From the NCBI GenBank assembly GCA_002350855.1, contig DEFM01000005.1, positions 1-34,504 of the forward strand: 34,504 nucleotides of DNA, written 5' to 3'. The stretch is from Prevotellaceae bacterium UBA2852. GTDB taxonomy: Bacteria; Bacteroidota; Bacteroidia; Bacteroidales; Bacteroidaceae. How positions within the stretch are numbered: position 1 is the first letter of the stretch; every line of letters begins with the position of its first letter. The position numbers and the translations under genes were made by a program. Positions 1 through 6,733 of the stretch are shown one piece after another. Below the pieces are notes generated by a model that was not told where the DNA came from, searched no databases, and saw only the letters and a list, made by a program, of their open reading frames with translations.

Positions 1-20
1 GATTTTTAACACTAATAGAC

Positions 21-64
21 CCTCTCTAACTCCCCCAAGGGGGAGGATAAAGCCATCCGGATGG
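21..64. repeat. Dispersed intergenic hairpin repeat, copy 1
   Basis: A palindromic core CTCCCCCAAGGGGGAG is followed by the 12-bp palindrome CCATCCGGATGG at 53-64. A near-identical arrangement lies at 27495-27536, and related hairpins lie at 1551-1578, 21790-21809 and 24379-24398. All are between genes. It looks like a non-coding REP-type repeat; it has no T-tract that would make it a terminator. Confidence 0.6.
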
Positions 65-345
65 TAATTCTTCACTCTTCATTCTTCATTCTTCATTTAA
101 AACGGGGGGTAGGCTGTTATGTTTGTTTCTTGCGAATTCTGTTCGCAATTTGCTAGCAAAAACTCGCAAACCCTTATCAAACTGTCAAGAACTTAAAAAC
201 TCAAAATCTTAAAAACTTAAGAACTTTAAAAACTCCGCTTAACTTCCGTTGCAACAAAACTTAACTTTGACATTTTGCAAAGTTAACTTCCGTTGGAAAA
301 AGAGTTCGCCAGAGTTTCAACTCCGGTGAACTTACATTTTGTCAA

Positions 346-399
346 AACGACAAAAAAGAAAAGGATGCACAACCGCTCGTACGATTATGCATCCTTTTC
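346..399 (-). terminator. Strong intrinsic terminator, leftward
   Basis: Perfect 12-bp inverted repeat GAAAAGGATGCA (358-369) and TGCATCCTTTTC (388-399) with an 18-nt loop. Read on the minus strand, the hairpin is followed by TTTTTTG (complement of 346-352). On the plus strand only four T follow, so leftward termination is the better reading. No leftward gene ends just before it; the nearest upstream signal is the promoter at 409-416. Confidence 0.55.
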
Positions 400-408
400 C
401 TGCTAATG

Positions 409-416
409 CAAAGATA
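409..416 (-). promoter_or_regulatory. Bacteroidetes -7 box TATCTTTG, leftward
   Basis: CAAAGATA on the plus strand reads TATCTTTG on the minus strand, a perfect TAnnTTTG match. Transcription would start near 402-405 and run straight into the terminator hairpin at 399-346. That would give a transcript of about 55 nt, or a conditional leader for a gene left of the window. No clear -33 element was identified. Confidence 0.35.
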
Positions 417-419
417 CAA

Positions 420-886
420 CATTTTTCCTCAAAATGCAAATGTTAAATCTCAAATTAATATTTACATACAAATCCCAATCACCTGATTATCAATCAAATG
501 ACAATTGTTAAAAATCTGTTGTCAGAGCCAAGACGAACCTGAAGTACAAGATAGTCAAATGGAAGCGAAGTTATCATAAACGGTTTTTTAGCGTAAGCGC
601 TGGTTTTTCCTGACGATGGAATAACCTAACGCAGGAAGGAGCAGGAGTTTAATAAATATGGGCTTGGGAGCTTGCTCACAAAGAACATAGATATTAAAGT
701 GCTGCAAAAAGTCTGATAAGACTTATACCATCGGCAGGGGTTTTCTCGGTTTTTGTTTAAATAAAGATTTCTGCAATTTCTGCAATTTCTGCAATTTAAT
801 TTCATTGAATTTCCTCACGCTCGGCATAGTTCATGCGAGCATAGCTCTGCTCTCGCTTAATCGGAAATTTCTGCGGGACAATTAAT
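420..886. other. Non-coding stretch with clustered small hairpins
   Basis: No credible gene is visible. Several short stems occur in order: AGCG/CGCT at 590-601, TTCCTG/CAGGAA at 607-637, and AAGTC/GACTT at 709-724. Reading frames are short and broken. It could be a structured RNA or a decayed mobile element; no known RNA family was recognised. A 64-codon frame at 802-996 (-) is rejected because it crosses the inverted repeat at 887 and has no recognisable protein character. Confidence 0.3.
767..797. repeat. Short tandem repeat ATTTCTGCA x3.4
   Basis: Three exact copies of the 9-bp unit ATTTCTGCA are followed by a partial copy, ATTT. The array is non-coding. Confidence 0.8.
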
Positions 887-1086
887 TTAAGGTAGGTTCT
901 ATAAATTATGTCGAGACGATTTTTGATTTTATGTAAGTGGACTTTTGTCAGCTTTTGAGAGCGCAATGCGAGCATTGTAACCGAAAAAGATGGCAAAAAG
1001 ACACCACAGAAAACTAAAAGCGGCCGATAAAACTCAAATACATTGGGTAGGGAAACTAAAAACAGAATTTTTAGAACCTACCTTAA
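887..1086. mobile_element. Putative MITE-like element with 15-bp terminal inverted repeats
   Basis: TTAAGGTAGGTTCTA at 887-901 is the exact reverse complement of TAGAACCTACCTTAA at 1072-1086. The 200-bp span is AT-rich and has no transposase. Both ends carry TTAA on the outside, so it can also be read as 11-bp terminal repeats flanked by a TTAA target duplication. A chance inverted repeat of 15 bp at this spacing is unlikely, but mobility is an inference from one copy. Confidence 0.4.
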
Positions 1087-1225
1087 TATAAATCCTTTTT
1101 ATTTTAGCGCTTAAGCGCATTGTTTCATTCGTTTAATTCGTTTCATTGTTGCTTCAGCAACTTGTTTAATCCTTGTCATCTTAGCACTCAGTGCGATGTT
1201 GTTGCAATGCGATGCTTTAAATACA

Positions 1226-1260
1226 ACAACAGCTACAATCATAGTGACTGTAGCTGTTGT
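1226..1260 (-). terminator. Hairpin downstream of the 63-residue gene
   Basis: Perfect 12-bp stem ACAACAGCTACA (1226-1237) and TGTAGCTGTTGT (1249-1260) with an 11-nt loop, 22 bp past the stop codon of the leftward gene at 1282. The sequence after it on the minus strand (TTGTATTTAAA) is only modestly T-rich, so termination is probable rather than certain. Confidence 0.5.
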
Positions 1261-1281
1261 ATGTAAATGCATGATGGTTAT

Positions 1282-1473
1282 TTACCAATCATAGTCGCTG
1301 TCAAACGACCAGTCATCGTCACGTCCCTTGCTGGAGAACTCACCATCATATTCATCGTTTGTAGGAGTAATGCTTTGGTTGTCAAGCCCAGCAGTCAAAG
1401 TACTTGTTGCAATGACCGATTCTGTTACGATAGCTGTAACAGTTGTAAGTGGTGTTATATATTTCTTTTTCAT
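1282..1473 (-). CDS. Small 63-residue protein with Asp/Trp-rich tail, function unknown
   Basis: The protein begins MKKKYITPLTTVTAIVTES and ends in an acidic, aromatic tail (DDDWSFDSDYDW). The N-terminus has charged residues and then a weakly hydrophobic stretch without a clear signal-peptidase site. Small proteins opening with MKK-Y-x-P-x-T and ending in an acidic tail recur in Prevotella-type genomes; from memory they resemble this one, but no function is known to me. A hairpin terminator follows its stop, and no clean -7 box was found upstream, where a tandem repeat occupies 1488-1519. An opposite-strand frame at 1267-1482 is its shadow. Confidence 0.55.
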   Translation of the reverse strand: MKKKYITPLTTVTAIVTESVIATSTLTAGLDNQSITPTNDEYDGEFSSKGRDDDWSFDSDYDW

Positions 1474-1487
1474 ATTTTTTAGTTTTT

Positions 1488-1519
1488 GAGTTCTTAAGTT
1501 CTTGAGTTCTTAAGTTCTA
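1488..1519. repeat. 16-bp tandem duplication upstream of the small gene
   Basis: GAGTTCTTAAGTTCTT at 1488-1503 is repeated at 1504-1519 with only the last base changed. It lies between the start of the 63-residue gene and a block of dispersed repeats. Confidence 0.7.
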
Positions 1520-1544
1520 TGTGTTTATTTAAACACTTTTCCCC

Positions 1545-1743
1545 TTCCTGTCCGGATGGTCCCTCCTTGACGGGAGGGGCAATCGCGCGTTCGCGTTCAA
1601 GCGATTCTTGGGAGCGTTGCCCCAAGCGATTCCCGAGCATGGCTCGCCTACCCGTAGCCTTTCGGTCAAGCCGAACGATAAGGTGAAGCGTCATCGACGA
1701 TACCTCTGAAAAAACTCAAAGAGTCGCTTGCGAAGCAAGAACC
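1545..1743. repeat. Composite block of dispersed intergenic repeats
   Basis: Three pieces recur elsewhere in the window. First, TCCGGATGG with the hairpin CCCTCC-N6-GGAGGG at 1551-1578 belongs to the family at 21, 21790, 24379 and 27495. Second, the 19-mer GGGAGCGTTGCCCCAAGCG at 1610-1628 recurs at 34436-34454. Third, 1693-1740 matches 16350-16397 with one mismatch in 48. A 66-codon frame here is not a gene. The block lies downstream of the 1612-residue gene. Confidence 0.7.
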
Positions 1744-1766
1744 GGAAGGTGGGCGGGGTTGGTCTT

Positions 1767-4700
1767 TTACTTAAACAGTACTTTTTTGCCGTTAAGGATA
1801 TAGATACCGTTCAGACGGGTAGTAGCAGGATTAACTCGGCGTCCGCTGAGGTCGTAGAGCTGACCCTCTTCCATTCCTTCAAGAGCAATTCCGTTGATTG
1901 AAGTAGCATCGTCACCGTCAAACAGAGACATACCCTTAACTGATGCACCAGCAGGAACATCGAAGTATGCACGGAATCCCTTGATACTTGCTGTAGCACC
2001 TGCCTTGGCAATCTTACCGGCAGATGTTACACCGTAGATGATATCACTTGCATCATACTTGGTCCAATCACCAGCTGCAACTGGAGCGTAAGAACCACGG
2101 AATGTTATACCACCATTTGTAACTTCTCCTGCTGCATCGTCTGACAATGTAACATTATACAAAGCCTTGCTGTTGAATCCAGAAGGAACGTAAACAAGAT
2201 AAGGAGTAGCAGCTGTCAAAGAAGTAACCTTTTCAAATGTAAGATTACCTGCATCATAACCAGTAAAGCTATAAGCGTATGCACCAGCACCAAATACACC
2301 TTCAACATCGTTTACTGCAAATGGTAAGCAAACTGTATTCCATCCATCATTGAATGTACGGTTAAGCGTAACGTCACGAATACCAGTTACCAAAGATGGA
2401 GCTTCTGTTTCTGATAATTCCATAATAGAAGGAAGAGTACTTGAGAATCCGTAGAAGTAGTCAACAGCAACGTCACACATCTCTATCTTAAAGTAGTAGC
2501 TGCCCTCAGGAATACCACTCAATTCAAATGCTTTCGTCACGTAGGTCTCTCCACCAAAATTCACATCGCCAGTTTTTGTAGTTGCAACAGTCCAGTTAAT
2601 CTTATCAGCAGAATAGGAAATAATCAGTTTACTGCTTGAGTATGTATAAGCTGTATAGGCACCGAAACGAAGGACATCGGTTGTACCAGCAACTCTCAGT
2701 TTTGGAGTAATAAGACTTGCTGTTTCTGTACTTGAGGCATAGTAATAGATGGTACTATGGAAGAACTTCACAGTATTCGTATTATTGTTGATTTCCCACC
2801 CTGGCAATTCTGTAGTAGTTGCATCAGGAGTCTCATCACCAGCAGCATAAGCAAATCCTTCGAAGTATGTACTTGTCAATGGCATTACCGTACCTTGGAG
2901 AGTGACCGTGAAGGAACCAATTGCAGCACCACCATCGTGGTTAGTACCTGCAAAGGTAACAGTAGCGTCTGCATTAGCTACATTAGCAGTGATGGTGAAT
3001 GCCTGCTGCTCGCCAGCTGCAAGAGAAGCATTGGCCGGGCTAACAGTCAAGCCACCATCAGTAACAGCTATGTCGAGTGTGCCTGCACCAGTGTTCTTAA
3101 TATAATAGGTGTAGGTAGGAGCAGCCTCAACATAACCGAAGTTAACAGTCTGACCGGTAGTTGCTGCCTCACTTGCGAGATCATCGTTGAATACACCCAT
3201 AAGAGGATCAGCTACATAAGTTGCAGTAAGGTTAATAACCTTATTAGGCATACCAGTAGCAGATACAGTAACAGTACCATCGTAGATGCCACTAGTAGTA
3301 GGAGCAAGGGTTACAGTCAGTTCGATAGCTGCAGAGTTCTCACCTGTTGTAGTGATATTAGTGCGAGGCAAAGCAGATACGCTATAGCCAGCGCCAGCCA
3401 CTTCTACAGACAGACCTGTCAGTTCCTGCACACCAGTATTAGAGATGGTGAATGTCTTCTGCTTGTCTTCTGCAGTAGATGACTGATTTAGTTCACCAAA
3501 GTCAATGGCGTCTGTAGATACGGCCAAACGTGGACCAGTCACAGTCTCATAGCTGAAAGTGGTCTTGGGGAGGAATGCTGCCCAGTTATAAGTAGTTGCT
3601 CCACTGGCATTTTGCACACCAACTTCGTTAGCCGCACTTGTGCCTACCCACGAAGTATTACACCAGCCACCTGCTACTGTCTGATAGAAACCAACCATCA
3701 GGTTTTTGCCTGTATATGCGTATGGAGTTGCCAGATTGATGTTTAACTGACTTCCATCAAATTCAATCTCACCATCAAATATCTCAGTCATCGAAGCCCA
3801 ATCTATAAACTCCTTACTTGCAAATGTCTCGTTATCCACTTCCTTGAGATAAACTTTGAAGGTCGGATTAACATCATTATTCCATGTAGTTGAAGATGTT
3901 GTATAGAAGGAAATCTTGTTAATGTTACCTCCATTCATAGAACCAATTTGTGAAGCAGGAATGATAAATTGTGACCAACCTCTATCTGCATCGTCCGTAT
4001 ATGAACCATAGAAAGGAACAGAGCCACTAGTAGTCGTACCATTACCTTCATTAACTGTCAGCACATGGCTAAATCCGGGAGTAAACGTCTGTTTAGCAGT
4101 CCAATCGCTATATTCGCCACCACCTAAGTCGGCACGGAGATATGCGTAATAAGTAGTCTCTGGAGTCAAACCTGACAGAGTATAAGGATTGGTAGTAACA
4201 GCCTGTAATGTTCCCTCAGATACAGGATCGAATTCGGAAGTAGTAGAATACTTAATCTGCCAAGCTGTTTCACCAGCGTTTGCTGTCCATGAGAAGGTTG
4301 CATAGTTGTCACCAGCAGCTACGACAACAGATGACGGCTTAGCATTAGGTGTGGTGAAGTCTATCTTGTTACTCCAATCACTCGTGTCACCACCCTTCTT
4401 AGCACGAACGTAAGCGTAGTAAGTAGTTTCTTGTGTCAGGCCTATAACTGTAAACGGATTAGCATTAGCTTCAATAGGCGTAACGTCATCTGGATCAAAC
4501 TCCGAAGTTGTTCCTAAAGCAATCTGCCAAGCGGTAGCATCACCATTTTCAGTCCAGCCCAAGTTTACTGTTGTCGCAGTAACACTGTTCTTTTTCAAAG
4601 TTGTAGGAGCCATTACAGAAGGAGCCTCATTCACCTTAAGTGTATAGTCTTGAGCGACAGCATATAATGAGTTTACATTTGAGTACGATGCATTGTATGC

Positions 4701-6605
4701 ACCTCCACTTATGAATGTATTGAAATACGAATCAGCTCCAGCTATACGCATACGATAACTGCCAACAGGCTGACTTATAGATATGTCAAATGAAGCATTG
4801 AGTGTTGTTGGATTGCTGCTTCCACTTTGTCCTTTGTATACAACTTCAGTTTCTTCAAACTCATAATTTTGATTCCAGTCCACCCAAATGACAGTGCCAT
4901 ATCCGTATCCTGTAGCATAGGTAATGTCTACATTGGCTGTAGTACCTGCAGCTACGCCACCAACTTGAGCGGAATTATCTTGATAATAAGGACTCTTTGA
5001 GGTGTTATAGTTCACAACTTCAGTTCCTGTACCGAATGAAACGTTACTGATACCGTTTCCATCGACAGAACCAGGAGTCGCAGCAGCATAGCCTAAATAG
5101 AAAGAAATCTGTTTCCAATCACTATATGTAGGTGTGTCACTCAACTTAGAGCGTACCCAAGCATAATGTGTTGTGTTGACTGCCAAACCTGTAAAAGTGT
5201 AAGAGGGTGTGGTTGACACATTGATTGGAGTAATCTCGCCTTCGATATCTGAAGCTGTGGTAGAAGTATATACCTGCCAATCTGTCTCAGTTCCATTTGT
5301 TGTCCAAGTCAGAGTTGCTGAAGTACCTGACTTGCTGATAGCCAAGTTACGAGGCTCAACGGGGAGTTGACCACCATAAATGTTACGCATGTGAATATAC
5401 CATCCAGAGAATCGAATATATTTTGCATCTGCAGTAGGTATAACAACACTGCGAGTTGTCCAATTACCATAGGTGTCATCCGTGAAAGCTGAACCAATAG
5501 CCGTCCATGAACTACCATCGGTAGAATACTGTACTTTAATAGAAGGTGTATATGATCCCGATGAACCATACTTTGCGGTTTCAAAAAGAACAGTCTCACC
5601 TTCAGTGAAAATCATAGTTGGAGAAGTAAAAGCCCACTCGTACGAGCTAGAAATACCTGACTGGCTGATATAACCAGTGCTAGCAGCCCAAGGAGAACCA
5701 TAACCCGAAGCCCAAGAGCCAATTGCCACAGAACTCCAACCTTCAGGAATCTTTCCATCAGAGAAATCTAGATATACCTTGTTGGGGTCTTTAATCGTTC
5801 CGCTGACATTTATTGTAAATTCCTGATCTGTACCAGCAGTTATGGTAACGACATCACTTGTCGTTCCAGAAGCAGCCTGAGTTATAGTAAAAGACGCGAT
5901 ACCGTCCTTTGCAAGGTTTGCAGACACATCGCTCAGAACAGCATTTCCTGTATGGCCAATAGCCAGATTATCCCAATCAGCAGCAGATTGGTTCTTAATA
6001 TAATAGGTTTGACTTCCTGCTGTTGTTACAAAACCAAAATCAAGATTTACGCCATTTTGGACTGCTGCAGTTGCTTCTGAATCAGTATACACTCCTAAGG
6101 TAACGGGTACTGGAGTATATGTCACGTCATCCATGGCTGCATAATAAAAATCCAGTGCTACTCGTTGATTGCCTGTAGGCACTGTAAGTTCAAAAGCAGC
6201 ATAGCCTGGAGAGTTGGTCTTTGTCATGGAGATTTCTCCAAGTTTCTCTCCAGTCAAATTTCCAGAGGCGTCTACTGCATAGATACCGATGTAACCAGCA
6301 TAAGACTTATTGTATGGTCTTGCATAGAAAGAGAGTTTTGAACCGCCAACTAATTTCGGGGTTACAACATAATCTGTTTTTATATTTGTTCCTGTAGCAA
6401 CTAGGCATTTTCCAGAACGAGCACGATCAGTATCATGCGAGAGGCTTCCATGGAGAACCCAGCCATCAGGAAGTGAACCCGCAAAATCTTCTGTAAACGT
6501 ACCATTTCCATTATCGGTCTTTGTCGCCCACGCCGATCCTATGCCGACAATTAGGGCAAATAATAAGAGTAGCCACCTACTCTTTGATAAGTAATTGTTT
6601 TTCAT
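1767..6605 (-). CDS. Very large secreted multi-domain adhesin-like protein with T9SS-type C-terminal tail
   Basis: This 1612-residue protein starts with a signal peptide (MKNNYLSKSRWLLLLFALIV...GSAWA). Approximate domain order: choice-of-anchor J/cleaved-adhesin-like 30-165; Hydin/ASPM-like beta domain 167-275; second anchor J-like 277-410; fibronectin type III about 412-500; GEVED-like domain 505-655 (VIWVDWNQN...YRMRIAG...QDYTLKV); two fibronectin III domains 662-752 and 755-845; adhesin-like beta domain 847-1015; Hydin-like 1025-1132; second anchor-type pair 1132-1385; and a C-terminal region ending LYDLSGRRVNPATTRLNGIY...KVLFK, typical of T9SS type A cargo. No catalytic motif was recognised. 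It is probably surface-displayed or released, with binding or adhesion as the inferred role. A hairpin at 6692-6724 separates it from the upstream gene; only an imperfect -7 box (AACCTTTG, 6668-6675 on the minus strand) precedes it. Confidence 0.85.
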   Translation of the reverse strand: MKNNYLSKSRWLLLLFALIVGIGSAWATKTDNGNGTFTEDFAGSLPDGWVLHGSLSHDTDRARSGKCLVATGTNIKTDYVVTPKLVGGSKLSFYARPYNKSYAGYIGIYAVDASGNLTGEKLGEISMTKTNSPGYAAFELTVPTGNQRVALDFYYAAMDDVTYTPVPVTLGVYTDSEATAAVQNGVNLDFGFVTTAGSQTYYIKNQSAADWDNLAIGHTGNAVLSDVSANLAKDGIASFTITQAASGTTSDVVTITAGTDQEFTINVSGTIKDPNKVYLDFSDGKIPEGWSSVAIGSWASGYGSPWAASTGYISQSGISSSYEWAFTSPTMIFTEGETVLFETAKYGSSGSYTPSIKVQYSTDGSSWTAIGSAFTDDTYGNWTTRSVVIPTADAKYIRFSGWYIHMRNIYGGQLPVEPRNLAISKSGTSATLTWTTNGTETDWQVYTSTTASDIEGEITPINVSTTPSYTFTGLAVNTTHYAWVRSKLSDTPTYSDWKQISFYLGYAAATPGSVDGNGISNVSFGTGTEVVNYNTSKSPYYQDNSAQVGGVAAGTTANVDITYATGYGYGTVIWVDWNQNYEFEETEVVYKGQSGSSNPTTLNASFDISISQPVGSYRMRIAGADSYFNTFISGGAYNASYSNVNSLYAVAQDYTLKVNEAPSVMAPTTLKKNSVTATTVNLGWTENGDATAWQIALGTTSEFDPDDVTPIEANANPFTVIGLTQETTYYAYVRAKKGGDTSDWSNKIDFTTPNAKPSSVVVAAGDNYATFSWTANAGETAWQIKYSTTSEFDPVSEGTLQAVTTNPYTLSGLTPETTYYAYLRADLGGGEYSDWTAKQTFTPGFSHVLTVNEGNGTTTSGSVPFYGSYTDDADRGWSQFIIPASQIGSMNGGNINKISFYTTSSTTWNNDVNPTFKVYLKEVDNETFASKEFIDWASMTEIFDGEIEFDGSQLNINLATPYAYTGKNLMVGFYQTVAGGWCNTSWVGTSAANEVGVQNASGATTYNWAAFLPKTTFSYETVTGPRLAVSTDAIDFGELNQSSTAEDKQKTFTISNTGVQELTGLSVEVAGAGYSVSALPRTNITTTGENSAAIELTVTLAPTTSGIYDGTVTVSATGMPNKVINLTATYVADPLMGVFNDDLASEAATTGQTVNFGYVEAAPTYTYYIKNTGAGTLDIAVTDGGLTVSPANASLAAGEQQAFTITANVANADATVTFAGTNHDGGAAIGSFTVTLQGTVMPLTSTYFEGFAYAAGDETPDATTTELPGWEINNNTNTVKFFHSTIYYYASSTETASLITPKLRVAGTTDVLRFGAYTAYTYSSSKLIISYSADKINWTVATTKTGDVNFGGETYVTKAFELSGIPEGSYYFKIEMCDVAVDYFYGFSSTLPSIMELSETEAPSLVTGIRDVTLNRTFNDGWNTVCLPFAVNDVEGVFGAGAYAYSFTGYDAGNLTFEKVTSLTAATPYLVYVPSGFNSKALYNVTLSDDAAGEVTNGGITFRGSYAPVAAGDWTKYDASDIIYGVTSAGKIAKAGATASIKGFRAYFDVPAGASVKGMSLFDGDDATSINGIALEGMEEGQLYDLSGRRVNPATTRLNGIYILNGKKVLFK

Positions 6606-6691
6606 TTTTTAGTTGGTTTAATTTGTTTAGTTAATATTAATTGTAATATAATTTTTCGATACTAAAACAAAGGTTGTGTGTATTAAAACCA

Positions 6692-6724
6692 CAATGCAGA
6701 ACCGGGGTTGCCGCTTCTGCATTG
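6692..6724 (-). terminator. Intrinsic terminator between two secreted-protein genes
   Basis: CAATGCAGAA (6692-6701) pairs perfectly with TTCTGCATTG (6715-6724), with a GC-rich loop that can pair further (CGG/CCG). On the minus strand the stem is followed by TGGTTTTAA. It lies 9 bp after the stop of the 810-residue gene, so the two leftward genes are probably separate transcripts. Confidence 0.65.
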
Positions 6725-6733
6725 TTATGGCTG

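Noticed and set aside
767..797. Tandem 9-bp array considered as CRISPR
   Set aside because: Units are too short, directly abutting and without spacers; no cas genes nearby.
802..996. 64-codon leftward frame
   Set aside because: Crosses the end of the 887-1086 inverted-repeat element and low-complexity sequence; no recognisable features.
1494..1694. 66-codon leftward frame
   Set aside because: Made of dispersed repeat text (GCGTTGCCCCAAGCG, CCCTCC hairpin) found at non-coding sites elsewhere.
2757..3482. 241-codon rightward frame
   Set aside because: Lies wholly antisense to the 1612-residue protein, which has continuous domain-level similarity. The frame itself has no recognisable protein character.
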